A stretch of DNA of 64,000 nt from Arsenicicoccus dermatophilus (GTDB lineage: Bacteria > Actinomycetota > Actinomycetes > Actinomycetales > Dermatophilaceae). Under the pieces are notes generated by a model, which saw nothing but the letters and a program-made list of their open reading frames with translations, made no database searches and was not told the DNA's origin. The translations under genes were made by a program, and so were the position numbers. The stretch covers positions 124,001 to 188,000 of the forward strand of contig NZ_JAKZHU010000001.1 of assembly GCF_022568795.1 (NCBI RefSeq), given 5' to 3'. Positions 27,885 to 37,586 of the stretch are shown here, piece by piece. Positions within the stretch are counted from its first letter, which is position 1, and each line of letters starts with the position of its first letter.

Positions 27885-29012
27885 ATGACTGCTGCCGACG
27901 ACGCCAACAGCACCCCCGCCACCCCGCTCGCGCTCACCGTCCGCCTGCGCGAGGCCCTCGGGCGGGTGCCCGCCTACGTCCCGGGCAAGCCGGCTCCCGC
28001 CGTCGAGGGTCTGCAGACCTACAAGGTCTCCAGCAACGAGAACCCCTACCCGCCGCTGCCCGGCGTCGTCGAGGTCATCCACGAGGCGGCCGGACAGGTC
28101 AACCGCTATCCCGACATGGCGGTGACCGAGCTGACCCAGGCGCTCGCCGACTTCCTGGGCGTCCCCAACGACCACATCGCCACCGGCACCGGGTCCTCGG
28201 CCGTGCTGTCCCAGCTGATCAACGCCACGTGCGACGCGGGCGACGAGGTCGTCTACGCCTGGCGGTCGTTCGAGCTCTACCCGATCGCGGTCGCCCTCGC
28301 GGGCGCGGTCTCCGTGCAGGTGCCGCTCACGGTCGACCAGCGCCACGACCTGGACGCCATGGCCGCCGCCATCACCGACAGGACCCGCCTGGTCATCGTG
28401 TGCTCGCCCAACAACCCCACGGGCACCGTCGTGCACCGCGAGGAGCTGGAGGCCTTCCTCGACAAGGTGCCCAAGGACGTCCTCGTGGTCCTCGACGAGG
28501 CCTACCTCGAGTTCGTGCGGGACCCGCAGGCCCCCGACGCGCTGGAGGTCTACCGCGCGCACGACAACGTCGCTGTGCTGCGGACCTTCTCCAAGGCCTA
28601 CGGCCTCGCCGGCCTGCGCGTCGGCTACGCCGTCGCCCCCTCCGAGATCGCCGCCGCCCTGCGCAAGACCGCCATCCCCTTCGGCGTCAGCACGATCGCC
28701 GAGGACGCGGCCGTCGCCTCCCTGGGCCTGTTCGCCGAGCTCGACGAGCGCGTGGCGGCCCTGGTCGAGGAGCGGGACAGGGTCACCACCGGACTGGCCG
28801 AGCAGGGCTGGCGGCTGCCCGAGACGCAGGCCAACTTCGTCTACTTCCCCTTGGGCGAGCACTGCACGGCCTTCGCGGACGCCTGCCGCGACGCCGGCCT
28901 GGTGGTGCGGCAGTACGGCGACGACGGGGTCCGCGTGACCATCGGCGAGGACGAGGCCAGCACCCGGCTGCTGGAGGTCACCGCCGGACTGCGACAGCGC
29001 CTGCAGCCCTGA
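27885..29012 (+). CDS. hisC: Histidinol-phosphate aminotransferase
   Basis: 375 aa, family-typical. PLP fold-type [48 protein letters not shown] and the PLP-lysine loop [15 protein letters not shown], ending [15 protein letters not shown]. It transaminates imidazole-acetol phosphate in histidine synthesis; aromatic-aminotransferase activity is possible for stand-alone copies like this one, which is not in a his operon. Start chosen for the leaderless promoter and family N-terminus. Confidence 0.9.
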   Translation: MTAADDANSTPATPLALTVRLREALGRVPAYVPGKPAPAVEGLQTYKVSSNENPYPPLPGVVEVIHEAAGQVNRYPDMAVTELTQALADFLGVPNDHIATGTGSSAVLSQLINATCDAGDEVVYAWRSFELYPIAVALAGAVSVQVPLTVDQRHDLDAMAAAITDRTRLVIVCSPNNPTGTVVHREELEAFLDKVPKDVLVVLDEAYLEFVRDPQAPDALEVYRAHDNVAVLRTFSKAYGLAGLRVGYAVAPSEIAAALRKTAIPFGVSTIAEDAAVASLGLFAELDERVAALVEERDRVTTGLAEQGWRLPETQANFVYFPLGEHCTAFADACRDAGLVVRQYGDDGVRVTIGEDEASTRLLEVTAGLRQRLQP

Positions 29013-29024
29013 GGGGCATGGGCC

Positions 29025-29040
29025 GCCTGACTAGTCAGGC
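29025..29040. promoter_or_regulatory. 16-bp perfect palindrome GCCTGACTAGTCAGGC
   Basis: It lies 13 bp after hisC and about 40 bp before the next start. It could fold with CTAG as loop and act as terminator, or be an operator. It contains CTAG, the sequence at which the IS5-family elements here are inserted. Confidence 0.4.
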
Positions 29041-29080
29041 AGGGCGGTTTGTCATCGCGTCACTTGTTGGTGACCCGCCC

Positions 29081-30241
29081 GTGACCGACCATGGACCCAT
29101 GGGGATGACGGTGCCTACGGGCCGGGGCGACACGAGCGTCGAGGGGTCGGCCTGGCGGCCGACCCTCGCGCTCGCCGCGCTCGGCATCCTCAGCACCGCT
29201 GCGCTGACCGGCCTGAGCCTCAGCTCGCTCCCGTCCTCCCAGCCCGGCGCCACCCGCACCGCGGGCCTGGCCTCGGACTCCCCCGCGGTGCTGGAGGGCG
29301 GCATGACGCCCGTCAGCGCCACCGTGACCGGACGCGTCGGTGGCCGGCTCGCCCAGCAGCCCGTCCTGACGCAGATGCCGATCCGGTCCGAGCCGGGCCT
29401 GCGGAGCAAGGTCGACCTGGGCCTGCCCGCCATCCTCCTGGCCGCGCCCCGCGGCCAGGTGCTGGAGCAGACCGTCGTCGCGCCCGCCGAGCGCCAGCTG
29501 CTGCTCATGCGGGCCGCGGCGCCCGTGCTCCAGGTCGCCGGGCCCCTGCTGGGGGTCGACGGCACCGAGCTGGTCCAGGCCATCGCCCAGGCCGGCGCCG
29601 GGGTGCCCGTGGACCCCTCCGGCGTCCCGACGCTGGCGATGGTGGCCCCGGCAGCCACGCCACCCGCCGACACGGGCGAGGCCCTCGCCGCCGGCGCGCC
29701 CCCCCACCACGGCGAGCCGCCCACCGAGGCCGGATCCGGCACCGACACAGGCGTGACCCTCGGCACCGCCACCGAGGCGCCGTCCGACCCGACCGACGGC
29801 GGGGCGACGGTCGACGACGGATCGGTGGCGTCCTCCCCGCCGCCCGGCTCGTCCGGGTCCGCGGGCGGCCCGGCCGCGGCGCCGACCGCGCAGGCCCCGC
29901 CGTCCGGCCCCTCCGTCCCCGGCGGCGCCCCGTCGACCGGCCCGCCCGCGGACCCACCGCCCGCACCCCGCACCACGAGCCCCGCACCGAGGCCGACCCC
30001 GGCCGGCTCCGCGCCCCGGCCCGCACCGCCGCCGGCCACGCCCCGCCCCAACACCGCCGACCCCGACCCGCGGGTCTCCGCGCCCCGCTCGGTCGCCGAC
30101 GCGCCTCGTGCCTCCTCGGCCCGCCCCGTCTCGGTCCGCACCGCGGCCTCGCCGAGGACCGGATCCGGCTTCTCCGCACCCGACGACGGGGGCGCGGGCA
30201 GCTCGTCGTTCGCCACCGCCGCAGCCACGTCGGCCCGCTGA
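29081..30241 (+). CDS. Pro/Ala-rich membrane-anchored protein of unknown function
   Basis: 386 aa from the GTG at 29081 (ATG at 29099 is an alternative). A single N-terminal membrane segment or signal anchor, WRPTLALAALGILSTAALTG, is followed by a semi-ordered Ala/Gly/Val region (to about residue 190) and a long low-complexity tail of Pro, Ala, Ser, Thr and Gly (PAPRTTSPAPRPTPAGSAPR and so on). This looks like a surface protein spanning the wall. No domain recognised. The opposite strand is also open because of base composition; the hydrophobic segment decides the strand. Confidence 0.55.
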   Translation: MTDHGPMGMTVPTGRGDTSVEGSAWRPTLALAALGILSTAALTGLSLSSLPSSQPGATRTAGLASDSPAVLEGGMTPVSATVTGRVGGRLAQQPVLTQMPIRSEPGLRSKVDLGLPAILLAAPRGQVLEQTVVAPAERQLLLMRAAAPVLQVAGPLLGVDGTELVQAIAQAGAGVPVDPSGVPTLAMVAPAATPPADTGEALAAGAPPHHGEPPTEAGSGTDTGVTLGTATEAPSDPTDGGATVDDGSVASSPPPGSSGSAGGPAAAPTAQAPPSGPSVPGGAPSTGPPADPPPAPRTTSPAPRPTPAGSAPRPAPPPATPRPNTADPDPRVSAPRSVADAPRASSARPVSVRTAASPRTGSGFSAPDDGGAGSSSFATAAATSAR

Positions 30242-30512
30242 ACCGGAGCGACGCGACCGTCATACCCGCAGGTCAGGACCCTGACCGAGCGCTGAGGGGA
30301 CGGTGCCTGCAGACGCGCCCCCACCCGGCGGGTACGCTGCACATCGCTAGGCCCCAAGCGTCCACCAGGGCGCGTCGACCGCCGCGATCGAGCGGTGGGA
30401 CTCCCGTGCGTGACCCGCACCCGTCCCGCCTGGGTGGTGACCCTGCCCCGCGTGGCCCGAGCCGTGACGAGCAGCGACCCTGCACGCCACGACGGATCGA
30501 AGGAGATCTGAC
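30242..30512 (+). other. Leader region of the 2-oxoacid dehydrogenase operon
   Basis: 271 bp without a gene. A possible -10 box, TACGCT, is near 30332, which would give a leader of about 170 nt ending in the strong AAGGAGAT site before the E1 alpha ATG. Short inverted pairs (TCAGG/CCTGA near 30273) are visible but no riboswitch was recognised. Confidence 0.4.
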
Positions 30513-31652
30513 ATGAGCGACAACGTCGTCGCCCCGCCGTCCGGCGGCGGTGCGTATGGCGGGCCGGAGATGATCCAGCTGCTCACGCCCGAGGGCGAGC
30601 GCATCGATCACCCGGAGTACTCCCGCTACATCGAGCACCTCACCGACGAGGACCTGCGCGGGTTCTACCGCGACATGGTGCTCATCCGCCGCGTCGACAC
30701 CGAGGGCACCGCGCTGCAGCGTCAGGGCCAGCTCGGCCTGTGGGTGTCGCTGCTCGGTCAGGAAGCCGCCCAGATCGGCGTCGGCCGCGCCATGCGCAAG
30801 CAGGACCACGCCTTCCCCGGCTACCGCGAGCACGGCGTCGGCTGGTGCCGCGGCGTCAAGCCCCTGCAGGTGATGTCGCAGTTCCGCGGCGTCGACCACG
30901 GCGGCTGGGACCCGGCCGAGGTCGGCATGCACCTCTACACCATCGTCATCGGCAACCAGGTGCTCATGGGCACCGGCTACGCGATGGGCATCACCCTCGA
31001 CGGTGACGTGGGCACGGGCGACCCGGACCGCGACGCCGCGGTGGTCGCGTTCTTCGGTGACGGGGCGACCGCGCAGGGCGACGTCAACGAGTCCTTCGTC
31101 TTCGCCGGCGTCAACAACGCGCCGATCGTGTTCTTCTGCCAGAACAACCAGTGGGCCATCTCCGAGCCCAACGAGCGCCAGACGCGCGGTCCGCTCTACC
31201 AGCGCGCCAACGGCTTCGGCTTCCCCGGCGTCCGGGTCGACGGCAACGACGTCCTCGCGTCCTACGCCGTCTCCAAGGCGATGCTGGACCGGGCCCGCGA
31301 CGGTCAGGGCCCCTCCTTCATCGAGGCCTACACCTACCGCATGTCGGCCCACACCACGTCCGACGACCCGACGAAGTACCGCGTGGACGCCGAGGTCGAG
31401 GTCTGGAAGCACCGCGACCCGATCCAGCGCCTGCGTGCCTACCTCACCCGCACCGGGGCCGCGGACCAGGCGTTCTTCGACGCGATCGACGCCGAGGCCG
31501 ACGCGCTGGCCGAGGAGGTCCGCACCGGGACCATCGGCATGCCCGACCCGGACCCGCACGGCATGTTCGACCACCTCTACGTCGACGACTTCCCCCTGGT
31601 CGAGGAGCAGCGCCAGGAGTTCGCTGCCTACGCCGCGAGCTTCGAGGACTGA
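30513..31652 (+). CDS. bkdA: Branched-chain 2-oxoacid dehydrogenase E1 alpha
   Basis: 379 aa. Thiamine-diphosphate enzyme subunit: VLIRRVDTEGTALQRQGQLG, LGQEAAQIGVG, FPGYREHGV and the ThDP motif FFGDGATAQGDVNESFVFAGVNNAPI followed by FFCQNNQWAIS. With E1 beta it decarboxylates a 2-oxo acid (branched-chain type suggested by the YRMSAHTTSDDPTKYR loop; pyruvate is the alternative). Strong AAGGAGAT ribosome site. First gene of a three-gene operon lacking its own E3. Confidence 0.9.
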   Translation: MSDNVVAPPSGGGAYGGPEMIQLLTPEGERIDHPEYSRYIEHLTDEDLRGFYRDMVLIRRVDTEGTALQRQGQLGLWVSLLGQEAAQIGVGRAMRKQDHAFPGYREHGVGWCRGVKPLQVMSQFRGVDHGGWDPAEVGMHLYTIVIGNQVLMGTGYAMGITLDGDVGTGDPDRDAAVVAFFGDGATAQGDVNESFVFAGVNNAPIVFFCQNNQWAISEPNERQTRGPLYQRANGFGFPGVRVDGNDVLASYAVSKAMLDRARDGQGPSFIEAYTYRMSAHTTSDDPTKYRVDAEVEVWKHRDPIQRLRAYLTRTGAADQAFFDAIDAEADALAEEVRTGTIGMPDPDPHGMFDHLYVDDFPLVEEQRQEFAAYAASFED

Positions 31653-31658
31653 TCACCC

Positions 31659-32639
31659 ATGACCAAGATCACCATCGCCAAGGCCATCAACGCCGGCCTG
31701 CGCGCCGCCATGGAGCGCGACCCCAAGGTCGTCCTGTGCGGCGAGGACATCGGCAAGCTGGGTGGCGTCTTCCGCATCACCGAGCACCTGCAGAAGGACT
31801 TCGGCGAGCACCGGGTCATGGACTCGGCCCTCGCGGAGTCGGGCATCGTCGGCACCAGCGTGGGGCTGGCCCTGCGCGGCTACCGCCCCGTCGCCGAGAT
31901 CCAGTTCGACGGCTTCGTCTACCCGGCCTTCGACCAGATCATCAGCCAGGTCTCCAAGATGCACTACCGCTCGCGCGGCAAGCTGCGACTGCCCATGGTC
32001 ATCCGCATCCCCATGGGCGGCGGCATCGGCGCGGTCGAGCACCACTCGGAGTCCAACGAGGCCTACTTCGCGCACACCTCGGGCCTGCGCACCGTCTTCG
32101 TCTCCAACCCCGAGGACGCCTACTGGGGCATCCAGCAGGCCATCGCCTCCGACGACCCGGTCATCTTCTACGAGCCCAAGCGGCGCTACCACGAGAAGGG
32201 CGAGGTCGACCTCGAGGCCCCCGAGGCGCCGCGAGGGCTCTTCGAGGCCAACGTGATCGTGCCCGGCGCCGACGTGACCGTGGTGTGCTACGGCCCGATG
32301 GTCAAGACCTGCATCCAGGCCGCCGCCGCAGCCGCCGAGGAGGGCATCTCCCTGGAGGTCATCGACCTGCGCGGCACCAGCCCCCTGGACATCGACACGG
32401 TCTGCGAGTCGGTCCGCAAGACCGGCCGACTCGTCGTCGTGCACGAGGCCGTGAGCTTCCTGGGCCTTGGCGCCGAGATCGCCGCCCAGGTCCAGGAGCG
32501 CTGCTTCTACCACCTCGAGGCTCCGGTGCAGCGGGTGACGGGCTACTACCTGCCCTACCCGCCGTCGAAGTACGAGGAGCACTTCCTGCCCGACCTGGAC
32601 CGCGTGCTCGACGGCGTCGACCGCGTCCGGTCCCACTGA
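31659..32639 (+). CDS. bkdB: Branched-chain 2-oxoacid dehydrogenase E1 beta
   Basis: 326 aa, the usual E1 beta length. Conserved ITIAKAINAGLRAAMERDPKV, GEDIGKLGGVFRIT, RVMDSALAESGIVGTSVGLAL and PVAEIQFDGFVYPAFDQI carry the ThDP-binding Glu and interface residues; IDLRGTSPLDIDTV and TGRLVVVHEA mark the C-terminal domain. It forms an alpha2-beta2 heterotetramer with the upstream product, 6 bp away, and both are clearly cotranslated. Confidence 0.92.
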   Translation: MTKITIAKAINAGLRAAMERDPKVVLCGEDIGKLGGVFRITEHLQKDFGEHRVMDSALAESGIVGTSVGLALRGYRPVAEIQFDGFVYPAFDQIISQVSKMHYRSRGKLRLPMVIRIPMGGGIGAVEHHSESNEAYFAHTSGLRTVFVSNPEDAYWGIQQAIASDDPVIFYEPKRRYHEKGEVDLEAPEAPRGLFEANVIVPGADVTVVCYGPMVKTCIQAAAAAAEEGISLEVIDLRGTSPLDIDTVCESVRKTGRLVVVHEAVSFLGLGAEIAAQVQERCFYHLEAPVQRVTGYYLPYPPSKYEEHFLPDLDRVLDGVDRVRSH

Positions 32640-32660
32640 CCCGAGAGGAGCTGAATTCAC

Positions 32661-34163
32661 ATGGCCATCAAGAAGTTCAACCTCCCGGACCCTGGTGAGG
32701 GCCTGCTCGAGGCCGAGATCGTCACCTGGAAGGTCAAGGAGGGCGACGAGGTCAAGGTCAACGACATCGTCGTCGAGATCGAGACCGCCAAGTCGCTCGT
32801 CGAGCTGCCCATCCCGTGGGCGGGCACCGTCGCGCAGATCCTCGTGCCCGAGGGCGAGACCGTGGACGTGGGCACCCCGATCGTCGCGATCGACGACGGC
32901 CAGGGCGGCGACGACGCGGCGGCCGTCCCCGAGGACGCCTCCGCCGCCGGCGCGCAGCAGCAGCTCGCCGAGGCCTCCGGTGCCGGTGGCGCCGCGCCCG
33001 AGGGCGCCAAGGAGGAGCGCGTCGCCGTGCTCGTCGGCTACGGCCCCAAGGTCACCGACGCCAAGCGCCGTCCGCGCAAGCACCAGCACGGCCCGCTGCC
33101 GACGCCCGAGGAGACCAAGAACCCCGAGTCCTGGGGCGGCCACGCGCAGGTCGCGGCGGTCACCAAGATGACCCACCCCACGGTCGTCGACCCGTCCGGC
33201 GTGGACATCGAGGTGGCGGACGCCCCGGCCGAGCCGGTCGCTCGCCAGGGCGGCGGCAAGGTCCTGGCCAAGCCTCCGGTGCGCAAGTACGCCAAGGACC
33301 ACGGCGTCGACCTCGACCAGGTGCGTCCGTCCGCCGACACCGGCATCATCAGCCGGGCCGACGTGGACGCCTACCTCGCGGGCGGGCACGGCGGGGCCGA
33401 CGGCCAGGACGCCCCTGCGGCGGCCGCGGCATACGGCCGGACCGGTGAGCGCGAGACGCGCATCCCGATCAAGGGCGTCCGCAAGATGACGGCCCAGGCG
33501 ATGGTCGGCTCGGCGTTCACGGCGCCCCACGTCACGGAGTTCATCACCGTGGACGTCACCGAGACCATGGCGCTCGTCGACCGGCTCAAGGCCGACCGCG
33601 AGTTCAAGGACGTGCGGGTCTCCCCGCTGCTCGTCGTCGCCAAGGCCCTCATGGTCGCCTGCCGTCGCAACCCCGGCGTCAACGCCACCTGGGACGAGCA
33701 GGCCCAGGAGATCGTGCACAAGCACTACGTCAACCTCGGCATCGCCGCGGCCACCCCGCGCGGTCTGATCGTCCCCAACATCAAGGACGCCGACCGGATG
33801 ACGATGCTCGAGCTGGCCCAGGCCATGGGGCAGCTCGTCGAGACGGCCCGGTCCGGCAAGACCCAGCCGGCCGACATGTCTCAGGGCACCATCACCATCA
33901 CCAACGTCGGCGTCTTCGGCGTCGACAGCGGCACCCCGATCATCAACCCCGGCGAGTCCGCGATCCTGTGCTTCGGTGCGGTGCGCCGCGAGCCGTGGGT
34001 GGTCAAGGGCGCCGACGGCACCGAGACGATCGAGCCGCGGTGGATCACCCGCCTGGCGCTGTCCTTCGACCACCGCCTGATCGACGGCGAGCTGGGCTCG
34101 AAGTTCCTGTCGGACATCGCCAAGGTGCTCGAGGACCCGTCCCGCGGGCTGGTCTGGGGCTGA
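32661..34163 (+). CDS. bkdC: Dihydrolipoamide acyltransferase E2
   Basis: 500 aa. One lipoyl domain at the N-terminus (WKVKEGDEVKVNDIVVEIET then AKS with the lipoyl-lysine), an acidic Ala-rich linker, a peripheral E3-binding domain (AKPPVRKYAKDHGVDLDQV, ISRADVDAYLAGG), and the catalytic domain from RIPIKGVRKMTAQAM to SFDHRLIDG, with active-site His and Asp. It transfers the acyl group to CoA and builds the core of the complex. A GAGAGGAG site precedes the ATG; a strong terminator follows, so E3 is supplied from elsewhere. Confidence 0.93.
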   Translation: MAIKKFNLPDPGEGLLEAEIVTWKVKEGDEVKVNDIVVEIETAKSLVELPIPWAGTVAQILVPEGETVDVGTPIVAIDDGQGGDDAAAVPEDASAAGAQQQLAEASGAGGAAPEGAKEERVAVLVGYGPKVTDAKRRPRKHQHGPLPTPEETKNPESWGGHAQVAAVTKMTHPTVVDPSGVDIEVADAPAEPVARQGGGKVLAKPPVRKYAKDHGVDLDQVRPSADTGIISRADVDAYLAGGHGGADGQDAPAAAAAYGRTGERETRIPIKGVRKMTAQAMVGSAFTAPHVTEFITVDVTETMALVDRLKADREFKDVRVSPLLVVAKALMVACRRNPGVNATWDEQAQEIVHKHYVNLGIAAATPRGLIVPNIKDADRMTMLELAQAMGQLVETARSGKTQPADMSQGTITITNVGVFGVDSGTPIINPGESAILCFGAVRREPWVVKGADGTETIEPRWITRLALSFDHRLIDGELGSKFLSDIAKVLEDPSRGLVWG

Positions 34164-34185
34164 GACTCTTCCACGAGGTATGACG

Positions 34186-34221
34186 CAGGCGGGGCCGGTG
34201 CTGACGCACCGGCCCCGCCTG
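34186..34221 (+). terminator. bkd operon terminator
   Basis: A perfect 15-bp stem, CAGGCGGGGCCGGTG (34186-34200) with 34207-34221, and loop CTGACG, 22 bp past the E2 stop. GTATGACG lies just before it. Confidence 0.7.
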
Positions 34222-34273
34222 TCCGTGCCGACGGCGGCGCCCTCACGGAGGACGACGCGCCCTCGGGCCGAGG

Positions 34274-34977
34274 TCAGCGGCGCAGCAGGCCGCGCAGCCG
34301 CGAGGTGACGCCCGGCGCGGGGGCGGGCGCGTGCCGGTGCAGGCTCACGGCGTAGCCCTCGCCGGTGAACGCGTCCCGCTGCCAGGTGGCATAGCGCTCG
34401 ACCGGCACGAGCCCGGCGGCCTCGCAGGCGTGGTCGTAGTCGGCCAGCGAGGTGGGCTCGAAGGCCCCGGGCAGGTGGTCCCGGTCCAGGCCGAAGCCCG
34501 CGACGAGCACGCCGTCCGGCTTGAGGACGCCGGCCAGGTGGCGCACGACCTGCTCCAGGGTGCCGGGGGCGAGCAGCGGGACCACGTTGCCCGCCATCAG
34601 CACCACGTCGAAGCCCGCACCGACGATGCCCTGCGGCAGGTCCAGGTCGGCGAGATCGGTGAGCCAGAAGGGGATCCGCGGATCGTGCTCGGCCGCCACC
34701 CGCAGCATGGACAGGTCGGCGTCGACCCCCACGACGGGGACGCCCAGCTCGGCCAGGCGAAGCGCGACCCGCCCGGTGCCGCAGCCCGCGTCGAGCACGC
34801 GGCCCCCTCGTCGGGGAGCAGGGAGAGGACGAGATCGGCCTCGCCGTGCGGGTTCTCGCCCCGGTCGGCCATCTTCTGGCCGAGGGACTCGCGGATCCGG
34901 CGCTCGTAGTCCGCGCCGCCGTCGTCCCCGACCAGCTCGGCCCAGCGGGTCCGGGGAGTCGTGCTGTCGTCGCTCAT
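34274..34977 (-). pseudogene. SAM methyltransferase, single frameshift in a G run
   Basis: From the ATG at 34977 the protein begins MSDDSTTPRTRWAELVG, GGADYERRIRESLGQKMADRG and GEADLVLSLLPDEG, then leaves frame at 34803-34807. Adding one G to the run of five joins it to RVLDAGCGTGRVALRLAELG, GVDADLSMLRVAAEHDP, FDVVLMAGNVVPLL and the C-terminus at 34274. The combined 234-aa product is a normal class I methyltransferase of unknown substrate. Because all motifs survive, I suspect either a homopolymer sequencing error or a very recent break. Confidence 0.75.
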
Positions 34978-34984
34978 GACGGCC

Positions 34985-34990
34985 AACCTA
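34985..34990 (-). promoter_or_regulatory. -10 box of leaderless methyltransferase promoter
   Basis: TAGGTT on the minus strand, 7 nt before the ATG at 34977. Confidence 0.45.
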
Positions 34991-35034
34991 TCCCGCGGTG
35001 CGCGGGCCCCGCCCAGGACCGTCAGCAGGCAGGC

Positions 35035-35092
35035 CGACGGGCCCGGCCCGGCCTGCGCTGCGACGACAGCGCACGCCGGGCCGGACCCGTCG
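35035..35092 (-). terminator. MarR-MFS operon terminator
   Basis: A 26-bp stem with two mismatches (35035-35060 with 35067-35092) and loop CGACGA, directly after the transporter stop on the minus strand. Confidence 0.65.
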
Positions 35093-35097
35093 AGGGG

Positions 35098-36945
35098 TCA
35101 GGAGCGACGGGTGGCGGCGCGCGCCGTGTCCTCCTGCCACTCCCGGGAGGGGATCTCCTCCAGGGTGTGGCCGCCGGTCTCCGCGGCCGCTGCGTCGAGC
35201 AGGAACTTCTGCAGGCCGGCGTGCAGCTCGCGGTCCTCGGTCGAGGCGTCCGCGGGGAGAGGGTCCATGGACCGGGCCCGCTCGTCCGCCGCCGTGGCCA
35301 TGGCCGACCGGTCGGAGAGGGTCAGGTCGGGCAGGAAGAGCAGGACGACGGCGCCGAGCGCGCAGACGACGGCGCCGAGCAGGAAGACGGTGTCCATGGA
35401 CTCGGAGAAGCCCACCTTGATCGGGTGCGACAGGGTCGGGTGCAGCGCGCCGATGACGGAGGAGTCGCTGCCGACGTTCCCGAGCGCGCCACTGGTCTTG
35501 CCCGTGGTCATGGCCTTGACGAGGGCCGCCGACTCGGGGGAGTAGGCCGCCACGGCCGGGTCGCGCAGCGCCGTGCCGAAGGAGGGGTCCTTGGCCGCAG
35601 CCTTGAAGGCGTCACCGATCTTGCCCTGCAGCGAGTTGAACAGCACCGACAGGAAGATCGCCACGCCCAGCGTGCCACCGATCTGGCGGAAGAAGGTCGC
35701 CGAGCTGGTCGCCATGCCGATCTCGCGGGGGTCGACCGCTGCCTGCACCGCGAGGGTGAGCGGCTGCATGGTCAGACCCAGGCCGAGGCCGAAGAAGAAC
35801 ATGTAGGCCATGACCAGGGTGAGGCTGGTGTCCGCTCCGATGCGGGAGAGCAGGAAGAGCACGATCGTCATCAGGGTGACGCCGATGATCGGGTAGATGC
35901 GGACCTTGCCGGTGCGGGTCATCAGCTGCCCGGAGACGATCGAGGAGATCATCATCCCCAGGACCATCGGCAGCATCTGCAGGCCCGACTCCATCGGCCG
36001 CGAGCCGTGGACGATCTGCAGGTAGAGCGGGATGGTCATCATGCCGCCGAACATCCCGGCGCCGATCACGAAGCCGCCGGACAGGGCGATGACGATGGTG
36101 CGGTTGCGGAAGATGCGCAACGGGATGAGCGCGTCGTCACCGGCGCGGGCCTCGGACCAGACGAAGGCCGCCAGGCCGAGCAGCCCGATGCCGACGCACA
36201 GCAGCGAGCTGCGCGAGGTCCAGCCCCAGATGCGGCCCTGCTCGGCGACCAGGAGCAGCGGCACCAGGCCCACGACGATCGTCGTGGCGCCGGCCCAGTC
36301 GATGCGGGCCTTGCGCGGCACGTGGTGCAGGTGCAGCGTCGCGGTGACTGCGGCGAAGGCGATCAGGCCGATCGGGACGTTCATGAAGAAGATCCACTGC
36401 CAGCCCTTGAGGCCCAGGATGTCGGCCCGCTCGGAGAAGAAGCCACCGAGGACCGGCCCGATGACCGACGAGGTGCCGAAGACCGCGAGGAAGTAGCCCT
36501 GGTACTTCGCGCGCTCCCGGGGCGGGACGATGTCGCCGATGATGGCGAGAGCGAGGGACATCAGACCACCGGCGCCGAGGCCCTGGATGGCTCGGAAGCC
36601 GGCGAGCTGGTACATGGAGCCGGCGAAGGCGCACAGGGCGGAGCCGACGATGAAGATCGTGATGGCTGCCAGGTAGAACTTCTTGCGGCCGTAGATGTCG
36701 GACAGCTTGCCGTAGATCGGCGTCGAGATCGTCGACGTGATGAGGTAGGCCGTGGTGACCCAGACCTGCTGGTCGAGCCCGTGCAGGTCGTCGGCGATGG
36801 TCTTGATGGCGGTGCCGACGACGTTCTGGTCGAGGGCGGCGAGGAACATCCCGGCCATCAGGCCCAGGATGATGGTGAGGATCTGCTGGTGGGACAGCTC
36901 CCCGTCGTGCCGGGCGGGTGCGGTGGGGGTGGTGGCGGTGGCCAT
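35098..36945 (-). CDS. DHA2-family (EmrB/QacA) multidrug MFS transporter
   Basis: 615 aa with 14 predicted membrane segments and a polar C-terminal tail of about 75 residues. Signature motifs: LDQNVVGTAIKTIADDL (motif D1), GKLSDIYGRKKFYL (motif A), RAIQGLGAGGLMSLALAIIGD (motif B) and FGTSSVIGPVLGGFFSE (motif C of drug/proton antiporters). Exports drugs or toxic metabolites. The ATG overlaps the marR stop by one base, so the repressor and pump are one operon. Confidence 0.92.
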   Translation of the reverse strand: MATATTPTAPARHDGELSHQQILTIILGLMAGMFLAALDQNVVGTAIKTIADDLHGLDQQVWVTTAYLITSTISTPIYGKLSDIYGRKKFYLAAITIFIVGSALCAFAGSMYQLAGFRAIQGLGAGGLMSLALAIIGDIVPPRERAKYQGYFLAVFGTSSVIGPVLGGFFSERADILGLKGWQWIFFMNVPIGLIAFAAVTATLHLHHVPRKARIDWAGATTIVVGLVPLLLVAEQGRIWGWTSRSSLLCVGIGLLGLAAFVWSEARAGDDALIPLRIFRNRTIVIALSGGFVIGAGMFGGMMTIPLYLQIVHGSRPMESGLQMLPMVLGMMISSIVSGQLMTRTGKVRIYPIIGVTLMTIVLFLLSRIGADTSLTLVMAYMFFFGLGLGLTMQPLTLAVQAAVDPREIGMATSSATFFRQIGGTLGVAIFLSVLFNSLQGKIGDAFKAAAKDPSFGTALRDPAVAAYSPESAALVKAMTTGKTSGALGNVGSDSSVIGALHPTLSHPIKVGFSESMDTVFLLGAVVCALGAVVLLFLPDLTLSDRSAMATAADERARSMDPLPADASTEDRELHAGLQKFLLDAAAAETGGHTLEEIPSREWQEDTARAATRRS

Positions 36946-37424
36946 CAGGCTCCCTTGGTGGTGGTGCGGATGGTCTGGAGGTAGGTGTCGACGCTGGCGA
37001 CGAGGCGGTCCAGCGACCGGGTGAGCGACTCGATCTCGTCCAGCTCCCAGTCGTGCAGGATCTGGGCGAACAGCTGGGAGCGGCCGCGCCGGAGCACGTC
37101 GACGGCCTCGCGGCCGGCGTCGGTGATCCGGATGACCGAGACCCGACGGTCGTGCTCGTCGGGCTCCTTGCTGACCAGCCCCTGCTGGGCGAGGGCGGTG
37201 ACGTAGCGGCTGGTGGTCGAGACGTCGGTGTGGCAGATCCCGGCGATGTCGGAGACCCGCCGCTCCTGCTCGTGGACGGTGAAGAGCACCGGGAGGGCGC
37301 CGTGGTCGACGCCCGTGCTCGTGGTGGGGACGGCCTGCTTGACCAGGAAGCCGGCTCGGATGACACCGCTGAGGGCGGTGGCGAGCCGGGAGGCGGCCTC
37401 GTGTCGAGGGTCGGAGTAATTCAT
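36945..37424 (-). CDS. MarR-family repressor
   Basis: 159 aa. Winged helix: LPVLFTVHEQERRVSDIAGICHTDVSTTSRYVTALAQQGLVSK carries the helix-turn-helix and PDEHDRRVSVIRITDAGRE the wing (the D-x-R-R motif). The helical C-terminus dimerises. It is the first gene of the marR-MFS operon and almost surely represses it, released by a small aromatic ligand. The ATG start gives MNYSDPRHEAASRL; an A/T-rich promoter lies immediately upstream. Confidence 0.9.
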   Translation of the reverse strand: MNYSDPRHEAASRLATALSGVIRAGFLVKQAVPTTSTGVDHGALPVLFTVHEQERRVSDIAGICHTDVSTTSRYVTALAQQGLVSKEPDEHDRRVSVIRITDAGREAVDVLRRGRSQLFAQILHDWELDEIESLTRSLDRLVASVDTYLQTIRTTTKGA

Positions 37425-37470
37425 TTGCTTGCAGCATACAACTAAAAAGATCCGTCAAGACCTGAATCTC
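37425..37470 (-). promoter_or_regulatory. marR promoter and probable MarR operator
   Basis: One of the A/T-richest stretches in the window. Reading the minus strand, TTGACG is followed by a T5 run and TATGCT; TTGTATGCTGCAA and GCAAGCAAATG give TTG/CAA half-sites typical of MarR operators overlapping the -10. Autoregulation is inferred. Confidence 0.55.
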
Positions 37471-37586
37471 AACGTCCGCTCAGGTTTGCCCGGGCCTGAT
37501 TGCTGTCCGTGTGTCGACAAGGTGTGGCGGATCGGGCAGGAACGGGCGTCGCCCCAGGCATTGCCCGCGGTCGGCCGCCCCGCCGG

